A stretch of 36,880 bases of DNA from Paraglomus occultum (GCA_910592205.1 CAJVPJ010000185.1:1-36880), one strand, 5' to 3'. Positions 1-11,590 are shown, numbered from the stretch's first letter. Program-made: numbers and translations. Notes: generated by a model from the sequence alone, not told the origin.

Positions 1-76
1 CGCAATCCCCAAGATACCACTAACTTTCTGCTTACCTTCCCAATCAAGGTGGCAGTTTAGCGTCATGCCGAGGACG

Positions 77-493
77 AGTGCCTACTTTGTTTAGCGTACG
101 GCGAATGAGCGCTTACTTTTGTTTAGCGTACAGCGGATGAGCGCTTACTTTTGTTTAGCGTACAGGCGGACGAGCGCTTACTTTTGTTTAGCGTACAGGC
201 GGACAAGCGCTTACTTTTGTTTAGCGTACAGGCGGGCGAGCGCTTACTTTTGTTTAGCGTACGGCGAATGAGCGCGCGCTTACTTTTGTTTAGCGTGCGG
301 CGGACGAGAGCTTACTCGTGTCCCGCCGCGAGTGTGCTTATTTGTTTACTTACTCGTGTCACGCCGCGCAGGCGTGACTAGTGCTTACTTTGTTTACCGT
401 ATGGCAGGTGAGAGCCGCAGCACAGGCGGCGGACCTATCAAAGCGACAGTTTGCCGTGACGAGCGCTTACTTTTGTTTAGCGTACGGCAGACG
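77..493. repeat. Minisatellite, about 32-33 bp unit
   Basis: About a dozen copies, perfect to degenerate, of a unit with the core GCTTACTTTTGTTTAGCGTA followed by a GC-rich variable part (CGGCGGACGAGC and similar). The block is much richer in G+C than the DNA that follows. Copies at about 90-300 are nearly identical; those at 300-460 are diverged. Because the period is close to a multiple of three, the array gives artificial open frames with a repeated FSVQADERLLL-like peptide. These have no context of a gene and I do not call them coding. Confidence 0.85.
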
Positions 494-540
494 GTTCTCA
501 CAGAAGCTTTCCTATTTACTCAAGTCTGAAACACACAAGT

Positions 541-2056
541 CTGAAAGCTTGTCTTGACAAAATGGACACGATTTGCCTTTCTAAAGATTGTCACCGTATA
601 GTGTTTTCCCTTTACTCTTACACCTCTTGAATATCCAGATTGTTATTTTTTGCGAACCCGTTGTCTCCGGTGATTGCGTAAATCAAGACTTTAGATCTAT
701 TTTTAGTAGTTTGTCCCTTAAAAAGCTGTTTATTATCGTTATTTATACTGTATAAACTGAAAAAAAAATTTTTATTTACTGAATTTAGCAATCGTTTGCA
801 AGTTATCAGTGCGTTTGCTTATGTTATTATTTATCGAGAGTATAGCTTATAGTCCTTCACAAAGTCTCTCATAAGAGCGTCTGCTAAATGATATACTTGC
901 TTCTATATATTATATTCCGTTTTACATTCGTTAAAGTGTTGTTTTATAACAAAATTCTTCGTTTCAAGTTTATATTACCTCGTTGCTGCTACGCTTGCAG
1001 AGATAAACGTCGGTAGTTACGGCAAATAAAACAAAGAACTTGGACGCAAGTTGGTTTAGTGCATTATATCTGTACTATACAAACCTTGGGAACCAAGTTT
1101 TACGGTTATTATCACGGCTATATGTGTTATTGCTACTACGGACATAACACTATCAGTATGTTTTTACGATAATCAAACTACGAGTAAGTTAACCTTTTGT
1201 ATTTTTACATTGTATCTTGTGTCTTGTGTCTTTTCTCGATCTATTATACTTGTCGTTCCGATCGCTTTAATAGGATATAATGCAACGATCCTATTAATAT
1301 CTTTTACGATGATCATATCCGGTAGCCAATGACTTGCCATGACCGGAAATCATACACAAGAAGATGGAAATAGCTAACCTTACATGGCATATGTCTTCAA
1401 ATTTGTTGAGCTTGTTCAAGTAACGTATCAGTTTCCGGGTTTCTGGGGTTCGATCGAAGAAATAATTGTGCTTTGTAATCGAACGATGAGCAGTGAAGAT
1501 GATTTCGAGCTACTGAGTTCTTGTTGGACGTTAAGTGAAAACGAAAAATGACCGTATCATATTATGCTAAATCTTCCACTCTTATCCCTCTTCTCACAGA
1601 ATATATTGTTTAGCATACCTCAAACAGTCGAATCACTTTATGTTCTTTCCTGGTTTTGGATGACAAATATTGATAGAAAAATCACGCTTGGTCTCGATAA
1701 AATCTTTTAAGATCTCGATCAGTTATGGCATGTGCACTATGGGGTTTTAGCCAATGCTCCAAGATCTCCGTGAGCGTCAATAGCAGAAAACGGGCTTCCG
1801 ACCACCACAGTAAAGTCGCAAGCGAAAGAACGTTCTTAGTATATTGAGCAATTGTACGTTTATCATCTTTCTGTGGTCGTGCTAGCGAGCATTTCTAGCT
1901 TTGTATATACGTGCCTTTACACAAATTTTGTAGGTAACAGTTCATTTCTACGTCTACTCATATATTTGAGAATGTATGGAAGTTGCAATAAAAAAGCAAA
2001 GCCAAACTCTGCCAAAGAAAGTGTTTGCGTTTAACTAAACCCCGGCTATCAACGAG
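541..2056. other. No gene resolved upstream of the kinase
   Basis: AT-rich sequence without a convincing reading frame. The stretch just before 2057 presumably holds the 5' exon(s) or promoter of the kinase. An in-frame stop at 2032-2034 precedes the first certain kinase exon and no ATG follows it in frame, so at least one upstream exon is expected here, but I could not place it. Confidence 0.4.
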
Positions 2057-3699
2057 ATGAATTATGTCGGGCGTGTACAAAGCGGCTAGAACCCAAGATA
2101 AATCTATTCTGTTATGAGTGTAAAGCACCAAGACAAGCAGATTGGACTACGGGTAACAAGACGTTGGATTCATTTATTACAGAGTCATGGAGTAATACGA
2201 AGAATAAATATGATGCGTATATACAATGGATAGAGTATTCCACATTGATGAACGTACGAGAAATGACCTCATTACACCATGGATGCACTCGCATAGCGAA
2301 TTGGTTAGAACCGACGGCAAACGAATTGATGCAAGTGATGCTCAAAAAAATAACTGACAAACAGGATGATCAATTTGATTTTGTTCAGGTAAATTATTTG
2401 ATAATATACTGTATACACTGTACCTTGTATTGATTATTGTGTTGTAATGATTGTTTTGTTTGTTCGAATAGCTAACTCAGGAATATCCAGATATATTAGC
2501 CCCTAAGAATATTTGGATAATTGGAATAACTCAAGAGCCATCTACTCAAGCATATTATTTAGTTTTCTACAACGAAATACATTCAATGTTGAAAGAGGTT
2601 ACTATTACAGGATCAAACGTAAAGTATATGCAGTATGGCGACTTTTATGAACTCAGAGAGATTGGAGTTGGTGGTTATGGAACAGTCTATACCGCAAAAT
2701 ATAAAAAGTATTCAGAAATAAAGCATATGCCAGAAACTGTTGTGCTCAAACGTTTCCAGAGTCTTGATAATATTAATATGATGGATCTATTTGTTAACGA
2801 GGTAAACATTTTTTTTGATATTAGCATAATTTAAATTGACTCACGTAATGTTTAATCGAATTCTGTTTATTTTTATTTAATAGCTTAGAAATCATGCCAA
2901 GTGTGTGCGTAGCGATTTCCTTCATCTTTATGGAGTCACACAAGACTCAGAAACACAAGAGTACATGATGGTTATGCAATATGCCAACAATGGTAGTCTT
3001 TTGTCTTATTTGGATCAAAATATTAACAGATTGACGTGGAAGATGAAATTACAACATTTGTGGAATATTGCAGATTATCTGAGTTCTATTCATCGTGCGG
3101 ACTTGGTGCATTGCGATCTTCATGGCGGGAATATAGTTATGCACGACAATACGCGTGACATACATTCCTTCATATGCGATCTTGGTCTTTCTCAATCAGC
3201 AAATTCACGCGAACAGATTTCAAACATTCGAGGAGTTTTACCCTTTATTGCGCCAGAAGTCTTCCATACTTACCAATTTACTCAGAAATCAGACATATAT
3301 TCGTTCGGTATTATTATGTATTTGATGGCCTCTGGTGAACCGCCTTTTAGAGATAGACAGTTTGATAGGGGCTTAACATGCGATATTATGGGTGGATTAC
3401 GACCATCAATACCTGATTCAGCACCAGAAGAGTACAAAAAGCTTGCCGAATGGTGTTGTGAGGCTAATCCTGATAAGCGTCCAGATGCGGAGACACTTTG
3501 GACTCATATGTTCAGGCTTATTAGGAGGTTGAAAAGCGGTGATTCGGACGTCGTGTGGAATACTATCTATCATAGTAATGTAACGCCTCTATCACGTCTC
3601 GAGAAGGAGAGTAAATACTCTAGTAAGCTTCTACCTACAGGCGATTTACCCGAACCGAGGAACAGTTACGATTCAGTTGCAGGTAATTTACATGTTTGA
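2057..3699 (+). CDS. Protein kinase, TKL-like, with zinc-ribbon head and degenerate extra N-lobe
   Basis: Exons 2057(approximate)-2388, 2472-2801 and 2884-3699; introns GTAAAT..TAG and GTAAAC..TAG keep phase 0. The protein starts (incomplete) with two CxxC pairs (LCRAC, LFCYEC), then W-T-T-G-N-K and a QWIEYSTL motif, the head typical of the expanded Glomeromycotina kinases. A stretch resembling a kinase N-lobe without a glycine loop follows (MLKKI, then IIGITQEPSTQAYYLVFY, matching the family's hinge). A second, complete kinase domain follows: glycine loop GVGGYGTV, lysine in VVLKRF, hinge GVTQDSETQEYMMVMQY, catalytic loop HCDLHGGN (HRD has become HCD; the Asp codon is at 3115-3117), DLG in place of DFG, and APE. 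All catalytic residues are kept, so activity is likely. The 5' end is unresolved. A GTAATT donor just before the stop could add a short 3' exon. The substrate is unknown; the family is usually assigned to signalling. Confidence 0.85.
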
Positions 3700-3707
3700 T
3701 GTTTGAA

Positions 3708-3713
3708 AATAAA
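3708..3713 (+). terminator. Possible polyadenylation signal AATAAA
   Basis: A canonical AATAAA lies 8 nt after the kinase stop codon and is followed by AT-rich DNA. It supports 3699 as the true 3' end of the coding region. Confidence 0.5.
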
Positions 3714-5159
3714 GCCATTTACAATATTAACGTCTGTCTATTGTCCTATCACTTAGTGACTCAAAATATTTAACAAAGATTTAACTATGATTGAGGCAAG
3801 TCGAATTGACAAAGTTTTGTCTGTAAAATAGAATTGGTGCCGATGTGCTCTAGGTCCATACGATTTTGTGGAGTAATTTGGTGGTATACGAGCGAGCTTA
3901 AATTATGGATTTAATAGACGCATAATGTTTGTAATGAGAATGAAATTTTTATGGTAAAATTTAATCGAAATATCGCGATTATGAAGAGAACTTTGCACAA
4001 CAGTTTTCAGCAACAAATAACGTATAAAAAAATTTTATGACAAATAAAAAATTTCGAGTAATGACAATTTAATTTAGCAGTTTCTTATTTAAAGCTGCAG
4101 TCTTGTAAAGTTTGCTTACTGATACCGTTTTTAATTTTTCGAAATTATCAGCAGGCAAATCTGGACATTCCAAAATCATGCTATGGAAGGATGTTATCAA
4201 TTTAATTGTTTTCGGGGACGAAATTTCTGTTATCCATTACGACATTTGTTTTCTAACAAACGATAATTATTACTGTTATTTTTATATCGATATGAACATG
4301 TTTAATGCTAATTAATTTTTTAAAAAAAAAAACTCGACAATAAAAAATGTACACATAACGAATGCAGAAAAATAAACTTTGAAAGCAACTAAGTTCCTTA
4401 ATTCAAAAACCTGGTATGAGAATAAAAATTGATAAGAAAAAGCAACTATCGTAAAACTATTAGTTAAACATACTGACAGGTTTCTACAACTGTTAGACAA
4501 AATTAATATCGGATTATGTTTTCTCGTGTTGTTATGACTGTCAATTACTAAACAACGTTGCTGGAACGTTATAAAAGATTACTCGTACTACTGATTATGC
4601 ATTATTATTGTATGAAATATTCTACTTGTATTAAGAACTTGGTTATAAATAATGATTTACGTATTGTTAATTATTTATAATATTCTTGGCATAATGTCAA
4701 TTAAATGTATGGCACAAACATGTAAACATTGGTCGCGTAAATCAATGTATTAGTTATATTTATATAACAAATCAATTAAAGGCTCCATCGCAACAATAGA
4801 ATAGTATTTAAAGATTTTTTATGTTATTATTATGGTTGAACTGTACCAGATTTTTTATAGTAACTTGCGTCATTTATTATAATGGAATTGGTCTAATTTA
4901 CGTTGATCGTACTGTAATTTAGACAATTTTTTTGAAGATTTTTGATACGATAAATATTGTTCATATTTTGAGCCAATCTGAAATTAATTTATAATTCTCG
5001 GAGTTTCGAATCTCATGACTTGAAATCTCATTTACATTTAATACAAAACGCCGGAAAAACAAAATTTATTTATATAAAAAATCTTTCTCTTAAGATTCTT
5101 AAAATTCCTCTGCTTTTATTCATCATGTGCTGTATTATGAATACATCAAGTGGTACAAT
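3714..5159. other. AT-rich intergenic stretch, nothing recognised
   Basis: Very AT-rich sequence with only short random open frames. I see no exon with splice sites, no tRNA and no tandem array. It may contain the body of the degenerate transposon whose end lies at 5160-5350. Confidence 0.4.
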
Positions 5160-5350
5160 ATTCACTATATCGAGAGACAATCTACTAATATTGTTTGACG
5201 AAAAACTTGAATATCTAATAACGAGGTTTACTATATAACTTCACTATATCGAGGGAAGTTTTAATAATACTGTTTTTGTATCAGAGAAATTCTTGACTAT
5301 AATGCGAAATTTACTGTATCGAGGCTTGACTATATCGGAGTTTGACTGTA
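5160..5350. mobile_element. End of a pogo/Tigger-like (Tc1/mariner superfamily) DNA element
   Basis: The segment ends in TATATCGGAGTTTGACTGTA; read from the other strand it begins TACAGTCAAACTCCGATATAG, the CAGTC-start and CTCGATATA pattern common to pogo/Tigger-type terminal inverted repeats at a TA target. Inside it the motif ACTATATCGAG or a close variant recurs at 5164-5174, 5243-5253, 5313-5323 and 5328-5340, as in subterminal transposase-binding repeats. I found no matching opposite end and no transposase frame nearby, so it is a solo or truncated terminus. The TA dinucleotide lies at 5349-5350. Confidence 0.6.
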
Positions 5351-6323
5351 TAACAAATGTTATGTGGACTCGCGTTGGCATTCGTGGGTTACGCCAACTG
5401 TCAAATAACTGTATTCATCAATCACAGGGGGACAATCTGATTTGATGCTTGCAATTGTTCCACAACGTGATATGCACAGCAAGATATAAGCGCGCAACAC
5501 GTTCTCTCGTCTCATAACTCTGACGAAGAAGCAATCAGACCCCAACCTTACCAACGAACAAACTGCTCAAGAATATACACAGATACAAGGTAAGCAAGCA
5601 ATGAATACGCGTTTATTGGGAAGGCATTACATGCGTCGGGTCTGGGTTATACGTTTGAAAGGCCCATAAGCAAGATCTGTTTACAACTAATACTTCTTTC
5701 TCCTCTTGCATTCCTTTTCAGCTCTTGTCATCTGTCGGCAAACAATCTTTTTAGATGAAGGTGGGCACTTAATCAGTGTGTGGTATTGGAAGCATAGATG
5801 GGATAAAGTACATATTAGAACATAGAAATGTCGGGTTTATTCTTTATTTATAATTCTTATTCATGAAGTGAGCCAGTAATTTCATTCTATTTATTTAATT
5901 ATTTTTTGCTGATTCCTCTATTACTTGAACGACGCAAACGCAAACTCGAAAAATAGGCAGTGTATGTTTTGTTGGCTAGATAGGCTAAATAAACAAAATA
6001 TATTTATTTTCCTTTTTCTCATTGCTCGGCAATAAAATCACTGCTTGACAACAGTAGCGTCATCATTTTTGAATCGACAAATCAGGAGTCCGATGTCTAA
6101 TCGTTAACAATGTTAATATTAAGTTATATTCTGTCAGCCTGTGGTACCACAGCAAAGACAGGAAATATTTTATAAGCATGTTTTACCCGCCGGCCAGAAG
6201 AATGGTGAAAACAGTACTCGTTCGTTCGTTTCTCCCCCCCCCCCCCCAAAAGTACACGTCATACGGTCATTGGTCAGCCATCAACGCAGCTATCGTGAAA
6301 AAAATTTTTTTATCCAGTCCCGA
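5351..6323. other. Intergenic region and 5' leader of the PD-(D/E)XK-like gene
   Basis: No exon recognised. The part from about 6141 is open in the frame of the downstream gene but contains a run of Cs (6234-6247) and poly-Pro coding potential without its own ATG context. I treat it as 5' untranslated leader. Confidence 0.4.
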
Positions 6324-7505
6324 ATGTCCCAAACTTCGAAGAAACGGAAAGCAAGTGAGAGCTCTTCTGCCGCCCCTCAGCAACCCAAGCGTCTCGCTAG
6401 AGATGACTCGGTGCTTGCGGAGGCCACAAGTAGTAAGCTTGGGCTTAGTTCCACTTCAAGTTATAGCTTGGTCAACCTCCCGTCTTCGGCATCAAAGTTT
6501 AAGAAACGAGATATAGAGGCGCTTAATATAACGTTTCGCGGAGCTTCAGAAAATGATGTTATACCCAGCGTTGAAGGTATGAGCTGTATTGCCTATCAGC
6601 AAGCTTTCAGCAAACCAACTATTTACCATTCAAATGTCTTTCTTTAGTAACGACTATCCCACAGGAATATATTCTTGACGGGATTAACAGATCTTTGCTT
6701 AGATCACCAGATTTTAACGTTGGCAATCTTGAGGGAGTCTCGGATGATGATGCTAAGACGTTTATCGATAAACTGCATGATATCACGGAGAATTCACTTG
6801 AAGCGGTAGGGACAAGCGAAACCTACACTGACTCGCTAGTAGACGATTTGCTTCGTGTCGTTAGGTTGAATACCTGGCCATTAAAGATTCAGTGAGTACT
6901 TGTAAGGAGGCGTTATGACGATTATAATACCTTAGCGATTTTCTAAAGTTACGTTTTGTCTCCAGAAATCACCCACCGTGCAAACTAGTCATCGATGGTG
7001 AGACGTGTGTGTCATCAGAACCCGAATTTGTCGTGAAGAAACGGAACTTTGCGCTTATCGTTGTAGATGTATACATTAGTATTTCTTTATCAAATTCTTC
7101 TTTCGTAGACTCACAATTTTTTTCCCCGAGTAGGACAAACATTTGAAAAATGTCAAAAAAGCCGGATTAGCCACTAAATTTGGGGAAACCCAGATCGCTA
7201 TAGAGATTCTTGCTTGTGGGAGTGAGAATACGCGTTCTCTTGAAAAAGAAATATATATTGATCAAACGATCTGGGCTGTTCGTGTAATCTCTACATACGT
7301 TACTTTCTATAAGGCCGAGATTCCCGCCCCGTATTGGAAAGAACTTGTCGACGGTCTACCACAAGAGCAGTCATTTGAGATTCAAAGATGGCCGCCTGAC
7401 AATGGTTTAACGACAGGTTTTGATCTTTCTGAACCGGACGGAAGACGAGCGGTATTGACAGCACTAAGCAAAATTCGTGAGTCACTTTTACGGGAAGGTG
7501 CATAA
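6324..7505 (+). CDS. PD-(D/E)XK nuclease-like protein of a glomeromycete-expanded family
   Basis: Exons 6324-6576, 6648-6891, 6966-7068 and 7134-7505 (phases 1, 2, 0) give a 323-aa protein. The ATG starts M-S-Q-T-S-K-K-R-K and is followed by a second basic patch (QQPKRL), so nuclear import is likely. The C-terminal half carries the family hallmarks: PEFVVKKRNFALIVVDDKHL, then FGETQIAIEILACGSEN, RVISTYVTFYKAEIP, RWPPDNG, and a helical end RAVLTALSKIRESLL. The order acidic residue - strand - DxK (DDK) - helix with ETQIAxEIL matches the PD-(D/E)XK core; this is a fold inference from motif order. The DDK motif is split by the third intron (VVD / DKHL). I recognise the family as repeated, unnamed proteins in Rhizophagus-type genomes, function unproven. 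No frameshift is visible, so it looks intact. Confidence 0.72.
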
Positions 7506-8104
7506 GAAGGGATTTTCGTGGTAAACTCAGAGCACGCAGCTTTGCTACGATGTGATGGAGTTGTTATTTGGTCATGCCAGGAAGCGATTTATAATTTGTT
7601 ATTCGGACAAATTTATTGCAACAAAGAGTCTGTTTTCACTTACGTTAAGGTAAATACTTATTATTTTCGCACAAGATAGACTGCGGGCCGCATTCATCCG
7701 TTAACCGGTTTTGCCGTTGGATTCTCACTGATTACAGGAGTCTAGTGATGCTTAGTCACTTTGCAATGACATCTGAAAGAAATTGTTCACAATAAAGAAT
7801 ACGAGTCCTTCAGTAATTTCACAAAAAGAGATTGACTATCCCATTATTTCCGGAGCATAATGTGTGAACTTTCTATGTGTTCGAAGCAAAAACGGGTGAC
7901 GTAATTATGTTAACTACGATATGTCGTGGCAGTAAAATAGCGTCTATTTTCACCAGATAAAAAAAAATTTCTTAATCGTAATAACGCAAATATAAAAATA
8001 TATATAGACCCGGACAACTCTTGAGTCATACAGTTATTATTTACGAAAATGTTACGTATTAGACGTTTAATTGTATGTTGTAACAGCTTTAGAAAAGCAA
8101 TACT
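7506..8104. other. Intergenic, 3' flank of two convergent genes
   Basis: Separates the plus-strand PD-(D/E)XK-like gene from the minus-strand primase-like gene. There is an AATAAA at about 7792. I see no exon. Confidence 0.4.
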
Positions 8105-8709
8105 TCATCCTTTCACAGTTACTATTGGAATTCCCCTATGATAAGATTCCCAGCATGCAAGTCGATAGGTTTTTTCACCGAAATATTCGCCATCTCCCCA
8201 TATATTCTCGTTTTCATGCTCTTTGTTACATGCCGGGCATATTCCTGAACATACAAAATTATCACCGTATTTATCACTGTGCCTAAAGACAAATGGGGAA
8301 ATCGCTCCTGCACCATTTTAGTAACATGAACTCGTTTTCCTTCCGAGTCATGGAAGTTTTTCGAACAGACAGAAACAGATGTAGATGAGTCAGAGACTCG
8401 TGACTTTGTCTCTTCAGTAAATGCATTTACCCGTATTTCTGGCGAAACCTTTTCAGACAATATACTTAGCTCAGTTTCCGTTAAGGTTTGCTTTGGTTGA
8501 AATGCGAGTGATACACTAGCTTTGAGGTTTATCTCTGAAGATGACTCGCAGAGCATGGGTCCTTTCGAAGTATTACCACAGCCTGAGTCAGAAGTTTGAT
8601 CGTTAACATTGTTAACGATCTTTGAAGTTACATAATCTATAATGTATTGAATTTGAGGATTAGTGAGTCTCGAAATACTGTCAGCACTGCAGGTAATCCA
8701 ATTAGCCAT
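8105..8709 (-). pseudogene. Primase-like zinc-ribbon protein, frameshifted
   Basis: The frame opens at an ATG at 8709 (M-A-N-W-I-T-C-S-A-D-S-I-S), with NPQIQYIIDYVTSK shortly after, and runs through KRVHVTKMVQERFPHLSL to about 8290. The protein then clearly continues one base out of register: HSDKYGDNF, CPACNKEHE (8238-8214), IWGDGEYFGEK, YRLACWESYHRG and IPIVTVKG, with a stop at 8105-8107. The CPxC..H, IWGDGEY, YRLxCW, IPIVTV pattern is the zinc-ribbon segment I know from repeated primase/helicase-related proteins in Rhizophagus-type genomes. The unshifted frame reads on past the shift and also stops near 8122, but loses this pattern. There is no intron with GT-AG at the switch, so I see a single-base loss or a sequencing error. 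The gene is short, probably a fragment of a larger ancestor. Confidence 0.55.
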
Positions 8710-10200
8710 ATGCCATCCTATACTAATAATGAAAGAGTGCAAAGACTTTATCATTAAAAAAATTCAGAAAACCATAATAATAATGACACTTAGGGAGAAT
8801 TTGGTAAGTAATAAGGTTTAAATTGATTGTCCTTTACAAAGAATATTATTTGTAAATAATTTTGTGGACAATCTTATTCTGCTCCTTGAAATTGATGAAA
8901 AATTTTGCATATTCCACCTTTAACTATATACACCCTGTTAGAAGCTTTGTAGGTCAAATTATTGAAGTTTTTTGTTATTTTTATAGATAATTTTATATTT
9001 ATCTCATTACTATTGATTTTTATAGGTGTGATATTTGGACACATCCATAAGATAATTCATTAATGGAACATTTTTTCTTTAAAACAACTGGTTTTAAGTT
9101 GTCAGGGTTCAACGTTTTATAATGATGCTTTACTTATTACTGTCTTTAATTTATTAAAAAAAGTGTATATTAATATGTATTTAAATATACCAAAAATTAA
9201 ATTTTTATCTATTGATAATTGACGCTAAAACGTTTGGATTACAAAAGACAAAAATATTTTTATTAAAACTGCAGTGTACGGGATAATGCTACACTAGCAA
9301 TTAAGTCAGTGGTTTGTCAGAAATGTTAATATTTATTGGACTAATTAGTTTTGCAGTCCCAGTATAATTGTTGAATTTCGAATAACTATACACGGAAGAA
9401 AACATTAAATTCAATATACAGCTCGTAAACCTCGGTTAATTAGTTGGTTGAATGCAATAATTAATATTACTGTTCTATATAATTCCTGAAAAGACAATTA
9501 CCTTCCGAGTAAATTGTCTTAGACGCAATACTGTCAAAACCTTAGCAAAAATAGTATTTTTTCAAACAAATATCGAGGAGTTTTTATCGCTTTTAAGAGT
9601 CAGGTGTCTCGAATAAATTATTTTCTTGATCAATAAATCGTAATTGATTATAAATAGCATCTAAAAAACCTTCTTTTATTTAAAGGCCCGTGAAACATAG
9701 ATTTATTAAAATTTTTTTGGTAAATTTTATACTAAGGTTTTTTTTTATTTTAAAGACATTAGAAGCAAAATTTTTTTACTCTGCTTTTTTCTTTAATAAT
9801 CTACATTTTTTGGTTTCATGGTAAATGTAATGTAAAGTAATTTTACATCTATATTTTATATAAATATAATTCTACATTAATATTAACATGAAAAAGTCTG
9901 TGCTTAACTGCTGAAATAGTTGACTACATTGCAGTTGTTGTTGTTGTTGTTGTTTTTGAATAAATTAAATGTTGTTTTTTTGCAATTAAAAGCTTGCATC
10001 AGTTTTGACTTTATCAATTTGAATGCTAATCACGTTTTAGTGTACATTAGCCATAGATTATGCATAAGCCATAACTTGCTACTACACTTTTTATCATTAG
10101 TCACATTATTTGACTTTTTCACATCATATTATGTCGCTTTTAGCTCATATGATTGAATGTTCGCCTTTTACTTGACTGGTTTTGTCCTCATATGAATCAA
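8710..10200. other. AT-rich intergenic stretch
   Basis: No exon recognised on either strand. It contains a short (TTG)n microsatellite at about 9934-9953, which produces a leucine-rich artificial frame. Confidence 0.45.
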
Positions 10201-11590
10201 ATTAATTTATTCATTTACGGGCATGTTACATGCCACACTCCGTAGCCATAATGGAGTCAAAATGGGTGTCAGGGGAAGGGGTTTCAACAAATAGGGGAAG
10301 AACAATTGTACTCATTGTTTATATGAGGAAAGATTTAACACAATGGCGATCAAAATCCACGTGTTGCTTGGCGAAGAAGAACGTTACGGCATTCATGATA
10401 ACAAACCAGAACGATAATTCAACGCTGGATAAAGCTAACGACTGAGCATAAATAATTAATGGGTAAACAATTTTATGATTATCGAGCATATATAGTAAAT
10501 TCCGAAAGCATCGCCAAATACAACCGTCTCTAACAAAGGAAACAATGTCGCGAATAAACCAGGTTAGAATACTCGGTAAATGTAACTAGCGCAAGCTTTT
10601 TGTATTTCTATGAATTATTGGCAAGACAAATTATTGGTGTGTGTCACGCTGGAAATGTAGCACTGTATAATTCTAAAATATTAAGGGCAAACAAAATGCC
10701 GACTTTTTGGACAAATTAGAACCACCATTAGATAATTATTATTATTGGTACGATAACAGTGAGAAAGAGAAAAGTTCCTATCTATATCGTACAAACGATT
10801 TAAATGACGCTATTCTAAAACCCATTTTTGATATCATACAAGACCGTCCGGGGAGAAAAAAGGGACCGGTGTGGCGTAAAAGCTCATTTTCCTGTCCTAC
10901 AGTAAATAATAAGTTGAGCCTATCACTACCAATGATATCTGTGGCGTCTAACCATTTAAAAAAAAACCCCCTTTCGACTTTTTAATTAATTAAAATAAGC
11001 AAATGATTGATCATCTTCATAATGAAACGGAAGAGACATTAACCTGCCACAAGAAATGGGAAACTAAAATATGAGACCGTGGAGAAATGGCGCTGTATGT
11101 ATTAGACAGGCAATCGTTGTCTCTATCGACCATTCTCCATCAACCATTCTCCAGAATCAACTTTTGAAAAAGTCATCCAATCCAACAAAGAAATCTGTAT
11201 TTGGACACACCCAACTAAGCTCGAACGTTTGGTTTCACTTCTGTTTTATGGAAGGCCCAATACATGCTTTTCAATTTGCTAAGCTAAACGTGGACAAATG
11301 TCAAACACTACAAGCAAATTAATACTTTTTATGGAATGGTGGAAACGAGTAAGGAATGAATTTTGCTATTATACTCCTGTCGATCCGACATAGTTTATAA
11401 CACGTATTATTTGGAAGTAGAATCAATAGTGTACAGAAAGTAGCATTACCACGACGATCACTAACCCAGCATGGTGCGACGAACCATGTGCTGTTACCAT
11501 TTGCATATTCTAATGATCTATTATTAAATAAACATATTTACCAATTGGTTTGTATTTTATAGTATATTATTAACTCTCTCCAGACAATCA
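10201..11590. other. Short open stretches, no gene resolved
   Basis: Several plus-strand stretches look mildly protein-like: an ATG frame at about 10343 (MAIKIHVLLGEEERYGIHDN), one at 10459 (MGKQFYDYRAYIVNSESIAK), an open frame 10677-10985 with DKLEPPLDNYYYWYDNSEK, and about 11150-11283 with ICIWTHPTKLERLVSLLFY. They lie in different frames and I found no convincing splice chain. They may be relics of a decayed gene or chance open frames in AT-rich DNA. Confidence 0.2.

Noticed and set aside
151-529. Open frames with repeated FSVQADERLLL-like peptide
   Set aside because: They are produced by the minisatellite period; no start context, no splice sites, no family.
1430-1460. GGGGTTCGATCG resembling a tRNA B box
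   Set aside because: No matching A box or cloverleaf within 60 bp on either strand.
1618-1640. ACAGTCGAATC resembling a transposon end
   Set aside because: No CTCGATATA continuation, no inverted partner.
2112-2360. Minus-strand open frame opposite the kinase exon
   Set aside because: Antisense shadow of the zinc-ribbon head exon of the kinase.
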